Shown: one piece after another, positions 50,100 to 60,270 of the stretch | Layout: each line of letters starts with the position of its first letter | Numbering within the stretch: the stretch's first letter is position 1 | Assembly: GCA_027924585.1 (NCBI GenBank) | Contig: BSBM01000486.1 | Span: 39,758,001 to 39,822,000, forward strand | From: Larix kaempferi | Taxonomy: Eukaryota; Streptophyta; Pinopsida; Pinales; Pinaceae | Direction of reading: 5' to 3' | Length of the DNA: 64,000 nucleotides | Position numbers and translations under genes: made by a program | The notes under the pieces: generated by a model | Database searches by the model: none | What the model was told of the DNA's origin: nothing | The model's input: the letters and a program-made list of their open reading frames with translations, nothing else

Positions 50100-50640
50100 T
50101 AAAATACAAAGCATAAGACAATATGATACTTACTAATATTAATATTATGATTATTGTTATTAATATTAATAATAAACATCAATATTAATTTTATTAAATG
50201 AACATAATACCAATAGTAATGTGATTACTTTAATTACAATATTAAGAAAACTATTAAATAATATTGAATCACTATACTAGTATTATGTTTACTAAACTAA
50301 AAAAACAATTCATTTAATTACTATATATCATTTATAACTTTAATTTAAACTAGTGAATTACATAACATTAATTGAAACTAATGAACTATGACATTACTAA
50401 ACAATCATAACATACTATAATAGTGAATTACTAATTATAATATTGTAAAAACTATTATAATAATATTGTATACACTTTATTAGTATGAATATAAACTATG
50501 AAACTAAATTATATACTAATTTAAACTATTGTATTTTTAATTATTGAATAAGTCATAACTTTCTAAAAATTTAAATACACAAACTATTTTAATTAATATC
50601 ATTTTAATTTAAAACCTAATTTAAACCTAATTCTATAAAA
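50100..50640. other. A/T-rich stretch, 3' part of the Penelope-like element
   Basis: Extremely A/T-rich sequence made largely of TAAT, ATTA and ACTAT words, without open frames or clear periodicity. Confidence 0.5.
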
Positions 50641-50740
50641 CCTAAAACTAAATACCTAGCCGACACTCCAACACCATCTCTCTGCAAACTCTTCCAACCA
50701 TATTAATAATACTATAGGATCACCAGCTCTTCTCTGACTC

Positions 50741-50786
50741 ACCATCATGATGATGAGTCCTGTTGTGGACTCGAAACGTCGATGGA
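50741..50786 (+). ncRNA. Hammerhead-ribozyme-like motif (degenerate)
   Basis: Reads ATGATGA (50750-50756), a stem GTCC-TGTTGT-GGAC (50757-50770), TC, then GAAAC-GTC (50773-50780). This is the order of a hammerhead core, CUGAUGA-stem II-GAAA-cleavage triplet. Deviations: A instead of the essential C3, and two extra bases before GAAA (or an extended GAGTCC/GGACTC stem with one bulge). Hammerheads are known in Penelope-like elements, which is why the position matters. Probably a decayed copy without activity. Confidence 0.4.
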
Positions 50787-50900
50787 AATCATGACAACTG
50801 TGGAGTCTCCGAATATACAATCTGAAACCAACCACCACAGAAACCTTGCAAAAGAGATTTATATTTCACATTCATTTTTTAAATGTTCTTGCTCATATTA

Positions 50901-50924
50901 TATATATATATATATATCGTGTTT
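50901..50924. repeat. (TA)n plus CGTGTTT: left target duplicate of the LINE
   Basis: A run of TA ending in TCGTGTTT. The same 24 bases close at 59646-59669, after the poly-A of the LINE, so this is its target-site duplication. The TA run may instead be counted partly as slippage. Confidence 0.8.
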
Positions 50925-51181
50925 GAAGGGATAGCAACAATGATACGCCAATGAGGGGGTGGGAGACTGGAGGAGCTAGGGTTTAGAGCAATGGAGGCAG
51001 GTCTGGCTTAGTGCCATGCAAGCAGCAGGGTCCTCGTAACCCTGTCACTGTCAGAAGGGTTACACGGCGATCGAGGTGGCCTAAACGATGGTCTACTGTA
51101 TTACGTGGTGATCAAGATTATTGTGTTAACCTTTTTTATTACCATTTCTTTTATTTTATTTGGGTGTTACTGTTAACTATA

Positions 51182-53200
51182 ATGGAGCCGCTTGATGAAG
51201 TAGATTATGGATGTGATTATCTGCGACCTTGTGACATATGGAGGTCGCCACCTGGCTCTCTTGGGGCTGTTACTGGTGTCGGTCTCTATGGTGATTGTGG
51301 GGATGGTCATTCTTAGCCATCGGATCATTCTCCTTTCCTAGGTTTAGCCTCTGGTCAGGGCGGTTTTACACCACCGGTGTTGGGCAGGTCTGCATTTTCT
51401 CCACAACTATCAGTGTTAGGTGAAGGTTTGGACGCGGTGGTAAGGACGAATAATATTTGGGGTTTTCAGGGTAACAACCCCCCGTTATTATCTTCTGGTG
51501 CTTCGCTCTCAGATTTTGGGAGTATCCCAGAGTTTTTAAATTCACATGGGGGTTCATCCATTGGAACGTCTGTGCAGGGTGTAAATGTGGAATCTCTGAC
51601 TAGGTTTGTCAAGGCAGATGGGGACTCATTATTTTCTTCTTCAGGTGGTTTCCTAGCAGCTAACCTGGGCGTTGTTGAACATCGGGGTTTCTCTAGTCCG
51701 TCTTTAGTCTCTCCACGGAAGATTTGTGAACTGGGTGAGGGTTTGGTGAATTCGGGGGCTCACGGTCCGCGAGTCAAGGGAAGACGAAAATGGTTGAAAA
51801 ATACGAGTAAGGCTCCAAACTATTCATTAGGGGAAGATATTGGTTTTTAACAAATTGTTGTTATGGTTAAGTCTGTTTTGGTTGGAAGGGTTTATGGAAG
51901 GTCGGTGGCCCTTAAAAATGTTATCCAGTGGGCCTCTGGGGCATGGTTAGGGCATTGTGGGTATGTACCGAGAGTGGTGGCTCTCTCGAGGGGTTGGTTT
52001 GTGTTTCATTTCTCTACGGATGTGCATGCACAGTGGGCCTTAGGTCAGAATTGGAGTATGGTAAGTGTGCCACTACTCCTCAAACCATGGAATCCACTTT
52101 TTGATGCTAGTAGAGAGCGGATGGACACTATTCCACCTTGGGTTCGTCTACTAGGGCTTCCATTACATTACTGGGCTGAGAAACATTTCTGGAGGATTGG
52201 TAACTTGCTTGGGAATTATTTGGATGCGGATTTTTCTTTTGTAGCAAAATGAGTACAGAAGGTTGCAAGAATTTTGGTGAATATTAGTGTTAGGGATGGG
52301 CTGGCTGATGGTATGGAACTGTGTTGGGGTCCGTATATTTTTCCTCAAACCCTCGACTATGAAAATGTGTCGTTCCGCTACCGACGCTGTCATGAGTATG
52401 GCCATCCAGCCATTGAATGCCCTCTCTTGGTTCGCATTAAATTTGGGCCCTCATTGAAGCGGAGGTTTCTGGAGGAGGAAGGTTGTATTGAACCGGAAGG
52501 CAATAATGTCGGACCTACTGTTTCAGGGCATTCGGTGTCTCCCACCGGAACTGTGGGGGTTGCTGATACTTTGGGCGAGGATGGGGTTGTGCCGGACTCA
52601 ACATCTATTGTGGATGTAGAAGAGATTGAACATTCCCCTGTCTTGGATGCGGCACCGGAGGTATTACAGAACACAATTCTACGTTCACTTGATTTTGCAG
52701 CTGGTACTTCCTCATCCCTTTGCTCTACTCCTTCCTTCAATTTCTTTTTTAAGAACTTATCTTTTCCGGGTCTTGATTGAGTGGAAGGTCTCAAAAATTT
52801 ACACATATCTTCTCAATTTTTGTCATCAAACACTGTCTTGGCCTGTATTCCTATCAAGCCACCTCCAGTCGAACCTCTTTTGTTGGAATTTTCCTCTGCT
52901 ACTGAATCTGATGTTCCCTCTGAGATACACTCTGATATTCCCTCTAAGATACTGTTTGATGGTTTGCAGCCCACTTCCCCCTCGGGCTCCTTTGAGCTTG
53001 GCTACTACCTTCGATCCATGACCAAGCCTGCCGCTGGTGGGATTGGAAAAGATAAGCCTAGGATGGCAAAGGTCAGAGGTTGGAAGTCCTACTTATCACA
53101 TGCTAAGACTCGCGCTTGCTCGGATCTAAGGAGTGGTAAACAACTTTCAATTGAAAGGGCACTTAGAGCGGTGAATGCCCACCAGGAAGGGTATCGATGA
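51182..53200 (+). pseudogene. LINE ORF1 (gag-like, DUF4283 and zinc knuckle)
   Basis: From ATG 51182 (MEPLDEVDYGCDYL) one reading frame runs to TGA at 53198-53200, broken only by in-frame stops near 51314, 51848, 52250 and 52778 with no frameshift. The middle (about 51890-52330) has the DUF4283-type pattern: WLGHCGYVPRVVAL, GWFVFHFST, PWNPLFD, PPWVRLLGLPLHYW. It is followed by an RNA-binding knuckle, CHEYGHPAIEC (52387), whose first Cys appears as Arg (YRRCHEYGH). The N-terminus is rich in Ser and Gly. Stops 53200 and ORF2 start 53197 overlap as ATGA. ORF1 proteins coat LINE RNA. Dead copy. Confidence 0.82.
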
Positions 53201-54059
53201 AGGTTTTGTCTTTTAACTGTCGGGGTATGGCTAGTCCCTCCAAAAGACCAGCTTTGCGTCGGATGTTGGAACAGGAGCATCCAAATATTTTGTTGTTACA
53301 GGAAACTATGTGTGGGGGTGATGAGGCTCTAGGAAGGTTAAAGTCTTGGTTCCCGAGCTGGTGTTTTGAGGCTTCTGATGCTAGGGGGCGTTCTGGAGGT
53401 TTGGTGGTTGGGTGGAGGGAGACTAGGGTTTGTGTTTCTTCCCTTTGGGGGATGGAGTCTGTGCTGGGGATGTCTTGCCGATCTCTGGATTGTGATAGAG
53501 AATTTACTATTGTTAATATTTATGGGCCATACTGTGATAGGGTTCCATTTTGGGAGTGCTTGCTAGCCAAGGATTTGATTAAGGGTGACTCGGTGATCCT
53601 TGGGGGGGATCTCAATTTTTCTCTGGGACAGGCTGAGGTTTGGGGGCCACGTACTCAGGTTGATCCTCTTACTGATTTCTTTATTAGAAAATTTTCTGAA
53701 GGTAATTTGGTTGATGTTGAACCTGTGTGCTTGAAACCATCTTGGAGGAACGAAAGGGTTGGGATGGATAGGGTGGCGAAGAGATTGGATCGGTTTTTAC
53801 TCTCTGAACAGTTGGTAGAGTCCTTTTTCTATATCTGGCAGTGGATTGACTCAGGGGGATGCTCAGATCATGAACCAATATTTCTGGAGCTGAAGGCTAG
53901 CCCGGTCAATCCTCCTGCTCCTCCGAAGTTTAACAAGATATGGTTGAAGGATCCCACGTTTATTGATCTCTTTCACAATTTTTGGATTCCTTATTTGCCT
54001 GGGAATTATAACTCTGCAACTTTTCATTTCGCTAGAAATATCAAATCTCTCAAGGGTCC
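53197..54059 (+). pseudogene. LINE ORF2: endonuclease domain (truncated by T7)
   Basis: ATG at 53197 opens an exonuclease/endonuclease/phosphatase-fold domain. Catalytic motifs are all present: SFNCRG (Asn7), LLLQET (Glu36), IYGPY, GGDLNFS, LDRFL and SDHEPI with the catalytic His. The frame is open for 288 codons until T7 enters at 54060 in NIKSLKG. The enzyme nicks genomic DNA to prime reverse transcription. The intact frame is notable, since ORF1 has four stops, but the protein cannot work without its reverse transcriptase. The ORF past 54060 is T7 sequence and not part of the protein. Confidence 0.92.
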
Positions 54060-57000
54060 TGTTATCACATATATAGTTGTCGGGCTACCATATACATTAT
54101 TTTTTGTGATTCCAGTACACTTTTCAGCCAGTTCCCTTACATTGAGATGCTGAGATGAGCATCTATTGTGGATCACTATCAGATTTTGGACAGTATATAT
54201 ATTTCCCATGCCATGACTAAGTATCAGGACACTCAAAGAGATGACCAATGTAGCTATTATACTATTTGTACCGAGGAGTCAGTTGTGCCCAGAGTTACAG
54301 CAGCAGTTTTAGAGGACAGATGATGGTTCAGAGGATGAGCATTCAGGTATATCATAGTTTTGTGGTTATATTGCTTTTATATTCATTCTTATGGCATGTA
54401 TTAGCATTTAGTGTCATGATCTGGCGATCATATAGATATGTGGACCAAATTGATCTTATTATATATATGCTATTGTCCCTACTCAGACTTAGAAGTTCAC
54501 TATTCATACTCATTCGTTTTACCCTCCTTAGGGAGAATAGAGGTGATCATTCCACCATACCTTGGCTTGCTAGTGTTGGCTCCATCATTCATTGTTTTCA
54601 TCCATCCATTACCTACCTTTTAGTTTATCACCCTAACTTACTACTTGACTAGTGGCATGGAGGACTTTTCCCCACTGTAGCCTCTGTATTGGATGAGCTT
54701 CCCTGTTTGTTGTGTCTCGGCTCTGAGTTGGTGACAAAACTTACCTATGGTGAGTTGGATTTCCTTGTGAATTCCCCCCAGTCACTACAGTTGTGTTGGC
54801 TAAACCTGAAACTTTTAGTGCTGCCATGAATACAAAATATGGAAAATGAAATGTTATATCTTGTATGAAAAGCCCATTCATACAATGTGTTTCTAAACAC
54901 ACATGAATGAAAGGCAAACCAAATGAAAATGGCCATGAAATAAAATGTTATATCTTTATGAAATGTAAATGCCTAGGTAAACAAGCTATCTATAACACAC
55001 CTAGAAGTGCTCAAGTAGACAAGTGCCTTAAAAACACACCTGCAGCAAAAAGCCTAAATAAATATAGATCTATGCAATGTGTTTATAAACACACATAGAT
55101 CAAAGGCTATGGAAACTTCAGGCCCAAAAAGTAATGGAACTTAAATGCTATATCAAAATAATTGCTGGCCTCATTTGTATTATGGATTGTGCGCATCTGT
55201 TAAAGGTGAATAAACACTCTTTGAACAACTTATCCATTTGTGAGACACCGCCATTCCCTGTGTTGTTGCTCATTCAGTATATGTTATGGTGTGTTTTCCC
55301 TTTCCTGTATCCAAAGTATCACAATGTTGAGTCAATCAGTCATCCTTTGGCCTAGCCAGTTTATTTTAGCCTTCACCCTTCACTAGCAAATTGATCAGAA
55401 CTATGAAGTGAGTATGGTCCTGAAAGTCCAGTCTGAGCCATATTAATAATTAATGACAATATATATTTGGATTTAGATCGCCAGTAATGATTACTTTGTA
55501 TTATAATTGCTATTTGAATGAGTTGTAGAGCATGCATTAACCTTTGACACTTTGCAGCAGCTTCAGATGGTAGTCTGATTTATATTTGGTCAATATTGAC
55601 CTAGTCAAACCAAGTTTGACCAAGGTCGATCGCAGGACATGAGATTATTGGACCTTATGATGACACGGGTAGATGATATATGGTCTATGTACATGTACAT
55701 GATGGTTCTATGCATTAGATAAAGATTTATGATGATGATCTATGATTTTCAGCATTATTTGATCATTTACAGATTATTATTATTTCACCTGTTCTGGTAT
55801 ATTGGATATATTATATGATCATGCAGAGATCTATATGGTGTATGAGTACACATCTTGGATATTTTTGGACCTTCTAAGTCCAATGAGACAGTCTATTTTC
55901 AGTTCCGGGCCGTTACAGTGATGATTTAGCCTCAGTAGGCTGTCCTAGTGCAGTTTTGGTCTGTCGGAGAGACCTTGTCAGAGCAGAGATGATTTTTATT
56001 TGGTTCACCTAGGGCGCTGATGATGGAGGGGGTGGTCCAGCTACTTGTTTTTACCATATTACCCCCCTTCCGGACACATTGGTGCCCTCACCTTGACAGT
56101 GCAGGCACTCCAGGAGGCAATTTGGGGCAGGTACACGCCTCCCGAGGCAGTTTTGGATTGGTAGAAATGGCTACAAAGGAATTCGATTTGGGCTACTGAG
56201 GCAAAGTTTTGGCATGGGATGATCAGTGATGATGAGTGGGATGTCTTCTGCACCTTCTCCAGCAGTTTCAACTTCATCGAGGCCCACATCCATCACTTAT
56301 GGCACTTTCTGATGATTTATGAGGTCTTTTGAGGCCTACGATTTGTCCATAGAGGCACAATTTGGTATATTGATGACTATTTTATTATTATTGTGCTATG
56401 GGGATTGACCAAGGGTGGCTAAAATTACCCCTTGGACCCACCATAAGCTTATTGTTATATTTTGTCATCATGATTTGGTGGGATCCCCTCTCCTAGGGCG
56501 ATTTTGTCCACTTATGGTTATATTTTATGGTTGATCCATGTATTTTATTGTTAAGCTCATCTCAACCATTGATTAGATCTTTTGATCTTTTAATCTTACC
56601 CACTCATGTAAAAAGTGGTTAGGATTATGCTCTCTCTCCATCCTATTTAAGGAGAGAGCCTCTCATTGTAAAATCATCTAGAGATTTTTGGCTCTTGGCT
56701 CTTGGCTCTTGGAATAAAATTTCTATCTTTTGGAGTACATGCTTGGGTTGGAGTGGATGTTGGTTGCTTTGATTGTAAATGCTCTTGTCCATTGCACTGG
56801 AGGATCTATTGTAGCCATCTTGCATATTTGCCATATTTTTTTTACAAGTGGAGAAGACTTCTTCAACAAGTGCGAATTGGTGGGGAGGCTTGCCCTTCAA
56901 GCTTGGAGAAGGACGTTTTGGGTTAAACAGGGAGTGGTTTTGTCTTTGTACCAACTATTCTTTGCTTATCTCTTTCTTGCTTGTATCTACCTTCAACATG

Positions 57001-58615
57001 TTAAACTGATTGATGCTTTGCTCCTTGGTTTTGACAGGTTAGAGGGACACACATGTGGCTTGGAAAAATTGATTTGGCAAGAGGGTTTCAAAAATTCTCC
57101 ATTTGATCTTTGGCAAAAGTAATCCTCATCTCAACTAGCATCCATCTCTTCATCCAGGTATGCTCCAAAGGTATGATCTTCTTCTTCTTTGAATCATCCA
57201 TAATTTCTAGATCATAAAAACCCTAATCAATCAAAACCCTCATTTTGGTTTTTCTTAAATCTACTTAGATCTAGCCTTGCTTTTGAAGAGATATTAAAAA
57301 CCCACCTCTATAGCATCCACCCCTAGTTGGATCTATAGTTTGGTGGTGATTGGGTTAAAATTGACACACTTTTCAAGGCAATAAAGCCCTCTTGAACCAA
57401 ATCGCACTTCCTTGGAGAGGCTTGTTTGGTTAGATCTAGCATATGGGTAGGTGAGATCCCACTTGATTTGCAATCTACACACTTGATAACCTACTCCTAG
57501 ACTCTTACTTTGGTGATTTCTACCTTGTGGGCATCATTCCACATTTTAAGGGATTAAAACCCCCTTTTGAACTACTTGGCACCTCAAAACTCAGATCTAG
57601 TAAGATCTAACCCTTGGATTGACTTGATTTTCTAGATCCACATAGATCATTGCCTAAGCTACTTGGATCTACAATTTGGTGGCCATTGGACTTGATTTGA
57701 CACACCTTATCCACCTTTTAGCCCTCCTTGAGCAAGGTCGCACTTCCTTGAGTGACTGAGTTTGCCCACTTCTAAGACCTGGGTAGGTGAGATTTCAGTG
57801 GATTTGGAACTAGCATACCTTGAAACCTATATCTAGAGTATCATTTTGTGACGATCTGCCTTGGGAGTAGCATTCCTTGTTTTAAGGGATTGTGGTCCAC
57901 TTGGGTCATTTCATGAAATCTTAGATCTAGCAAGATCCAACCACTTTATCTCAGTTAACCCATTTGACTTGACCTCTAGGTGTCCCGATCTACACTTTGA
58001 CATATCTTTTGACTCCATTAACCCATCCAACAAGGCACTAGTCCTCCTTAAGCAAGTCGCAGTCCTTGGGAATTGTGTCAAACCTTAGATCCAGTACATG
58101 GGTACTCCTGATTTCAACTTAGATCCATAGATCTACTCTTTACATATCCTCTAGTGCCAATTGCATCCCTTAATTTCACCTTGTGGGTCCACATTAAGCC
58201 ATTTCGCATATCCCAAGAAAGTAGGACCCACTTGTGTAACACATGGTACTATATCTTATCATTATAACTAATCATGTGGCCTAAATCATACATTGGTTGA
58301 AACACTAATCATTCCTCAAACCACCTTCAACCATACTTTAATTTCTAGGCCTACTTTACCTTGCATTGGTTTCCGTAACTTACCATTTACTCATCCCTAG
58401 GAACCTTTGTTTGGGTCCAATCATCTTTGATTAGTTATAGGGTCTCCCCCTAGGTCTTGATTCACTGGATCTTAAGTGAAGAGTGCCTCGGTTGACGTGA
58501 CTCCCATCTTGCATTGGGAACCGTGGCATCTCTTGGGTCACCTCTTTAGTTGTCCATCTCCTCTACCGTCCCGGATGGGATACCACTAGGGGCAACTACA
58601 AGTTGTGTGATAACA
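54060..58615 (+). mobile_element. T7: chimeric 4.56-kb T-family element
   Basis: Starts TGTTATCACA and ends TGTGATAACA, but its flanks differ: GGTCC (54055-54059) against GAGCC (58616-58620). The 5' part up to about 57180 follows T5 (and T4/T6 in the first 2.5 kb). The part after about 57240 follows T2/T3, including the end with ACTAGGGGCAACTACAAGTTG. TATTTAAG at 56644-56651, a threefold GGCTCTT repeat at 56691-56713 with AATAAA at about 56714, and a W-box palindrome at 55596-55627. No coding capacity. Confidence 0.87.
55596..55627 (+). promoter_or_regulatory. W-box palindrome in T7
   Basis: ATTGACCTAGTCAAAC-CAA-GTTTGACCAAGGTCG; homologous to the clusters in T4 and T6, with one arm mutated. 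Confidence 0.55.
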
Positions 58616-59292
58616 GAGCCGCTGGTATCATAATCCACTTTATATTTCATACAGAGCTTTGCCATTAATTGTCATCTGGGGGGTATGGCTTTCTCGAAAT
58701 AAAAGCATGTTCTCTGATGTGGCTGGACTACCTGCTTTGATGGCGGTTAATTGTTGTGGGATCCATCTGGCTTATTAACACACTAAAAATCCTGCTCCTT
58801 CCCGAGTTTTACAAGCTGTGGATATAGACTATTCACAACCTTGGGGTTTCTTTGACGGGGCCTATAAGAACGATCAGTGTGGGGGAGGGGCTCTTCTTTT
58901 ATTGTAAAATGTACATTTCTTTGTGATGTCGTTGGGCTTTGGAACGGGGAGCAACAATTGGGCGAAGATGTTAAACCTAAGATACCTTATTTCTTTTGCT
59001 TTAGAACGAGGTCTCAGGAACATTACTGTGTTTGGTGATTCTTTAAATGTGATTAAGTGGGTCTCAGGTTCTCAACAGTGCAACAATCGACGAATTTCAT
59101 CTGTTCTGGAACAAGTTCAAAATGCCACTCACACTTTTGATACTTTTACTTGCAGGCATATTTTTCGAGAAAACAACTCAGAAGCGGACAGGACTTCAAA
59201 AGAGGGGTTGTTACTGGGGGTTGGGACTTGGAAAATCGGAGAATTTGTGGAAGGGGTTGGCAGGGACTTCTACCAACGTCCGTTTATAGAAT
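58616..59292 (+). pseudogene. LINE ORF2: C-terminal RNase H
   Basis: Translation shows the RNase H domain that ends many plant LINE ORF2 proteins: WGFFDGAYKNDQCGGGALLL, GFGTGSNNWAKM, ITVFGDSLNVIKWVSG, CRHIFRENNSEADRTSKEG. The catalytic Glu expected after SNN.A is Lys here (AKM), and stops occur before NVHFF and at the end of the upstream stretch. The 200 bp before FFDGAY resemble the connector that follows reverse transcriptase. It removes RNA from the RNA/DNA hybrid; inactive here. Confidence 0.88.
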
Positions 59293-59630
59293 GAAGATCT
59301 GACAGATCTTTTGCTAATGCTATTTTTGGTTTTTGAATTCTGAAAATGCAGATTTTGGATGTAGTGAGGCATTTAAATGTCTTAGTTAAACTCTTTATTT
59401 TTTGATACAACTCTGAAACTTTATGTAAAGGTTATATTATCGGTTCCACACAGATGTATATTTTTTGTAAAAAGATGTTAATGCTCATGTGGTGAGAACA
59501 TCATGATTTTCTCAGTTATCAATACTCAGAAAGGTTCTTTTTGGTATAGTATGACACTCTCAAAGAGTAAAGATGATCAATGTAATTTCGTACTCTTTTA
59601 GATGAAATGAAATTACGCTTTTTTTCCAGG

Positions 59631-59639
<9 letters not shown>
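59293..59639 (+). other. LINE 3' untranslated region and poly-A
   Basis: Non-coding; ends AAAAAAAAA at 59631-59639 before the TA run. Confidence 0.75.
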
Positions 59640-59661
<22 letters not shown>

Positions 59662-59669
59662 TCGTGTTT
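59640..59669. repeat. Right target duplicate of the LINE, (TA)n plus CGTGTTT
   Basis: The last 24 bases repeat 50901-50924; the TA run is about three units longer here, probably by slippage. Confidence 0.8.
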
Positions 59670-59974
59670 CCTCGTTTCCAAAATTTTTGGGGGTCACATT
59701 TCCCCCATTTCGAAGTTTCCCCGTTTTGCCCCTGTTTCCCCATTTCGTGCAACTTCGCAATGTAGTAATATGATGTAACACATCCATAAACAACATCCCA
59801 TGGATAACAATAAGGAAATAGGAATAGAATACCAAATTCAACACTCCATAAACATTTGTCAGGGTTGTTCCAACAATGTGAGAGAGCATTATGATCTATA
59901 GGACATCTGTAATAGACATAAATATATATATATAATATAAATCAACATCAATTAATAAAAATAATAATAATTAA
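59670..59974. other. Unassigned stretch with C/T-rich start
   Basis: Bases 59670-59760 are short-period C/T-rich sequence (CCCC, TTTCG words). The rest has no recognisable coding content. Confidence 0.4.
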
Positions 59975-60257
59975 TGAAGTGGAACATCCTAAAGAAAGGA
60001 CGTCACCTCATCCATGATGACCAATCAATGTGTAATTAAGTATATTGTCTCGTGGCATTGTAATCATATCTTATCTAATTCATATTCAATTATATTTATA
60101 TTAATATCCTATATGGATTTTTATATCTATATTAATATGATAATATCCTATATGGATTTTTATATCTATATTAATATGATAATATCCTATATGGATTTGT
60201 GTTGGTTGTCCTTCATCTATTGGATATTTGCTAGTAAATGAACTTATGTTCATTTCA
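59975..60257 (+). repeat. Short LTR (283 bp) of a copia or TRIM-like element
   Basis: Starts TGAAGTGGAAC and ends GTTCATTTCA, which are near-perfect inverted ends, directly followed by a tRNA-Met-type primer site. No gag follows, so it is either a fragment or a small non-autonomous element. It contains the 39-bp tandem repeats. Confidence 0.5.
60103..60199 (+). repeat. 39-bp tandem repeat, 2.5 copies
   Basis: AATATCCTATATGGATTT recurs at 60103, 60142 and 60181. Thirty-nine is a multiple of three, so an apparent ORF here shows a 13-residue repeat; this is a by-product and not a protein. Confidence 0.85.
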
Positions 60258-60270
60258 TTGGTATCAGATG
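60258..60270 (+). other. Primer-binding site after the short LTR
   Basis: TTGGTATCAGATG, one or two bases from the TGGTATCAGAGC complement of initiator tRNA-Met. Confidence 0.55.

Larger units (their letters stand above)
44814..50900 (+). mobile_element. Penelope-like element remnant, split by T6
   Basis: The 5'-truncated remnant starts against SGT copy 2 and reads IGYNPKDIKRVIIER... at 44811-44882. It is interrupted by T6 (44883-49432, GGACC duplicates) and continues at 49433 with the linker and the GIY-YIG endonuclease. Coding likeness ends near 49990 (DGGLEVSTSWLPSLPN). An A/T-rich stretch follows (50100-50640) and then a GC-richer block (50650-50860) with a hammerhead-like motif. Penelope-like elements combine a telomerase-related reverse transcriptase with this endonuclease; only the end of the reverse transcriptase is left. 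The exact 3' end is uncertain. Confidence 0.82.
50925..59639 (+). mobile_element. L1-type LINE, split by T7 and lacking RT
   Basis: Begins GAAGGGATAGC right after the left duplicate and ends in a poly-A tract (59631-59639) right before the right duplicate. Carries ORF1 (DUF4283/zinc-knuckle type), an ORF2 with an apurinic-type endonuclease, and a C-terminal RNase H. The whole reverse transcriptase, which should lie between the last two, is missing at the site of T7. Without T7 the remaining LINE is about 4.2 kb. Confidence 0.87.

Noticed and set aside
51011-51316. Separate small gene before LINE ORF1
   Set aside because: It lies in the same frame as ORF1 and is its N-terminal part plus leader, separated by a nonsense codon.
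53366-53566. Overlapping frames inside the LINE endonuclease
   Set aside because: Shadow frame of ORF2 without motifs.
754-58615. T1-T7 as non-autonomous DNA transposons with 10-bp terminal inverted repeats
   Set aside because: The TG...CA ends, 5-bp duplications, mid-element TATA box and absence of longer inverted repeats fit an LTR better. Not fully excluded.
60014-60241. 75-codon frame with a repeated MDFYIYIN motif
   Set aside because: Translation of an A/T-rich 39-bp tandem repeat; no support for a gene.
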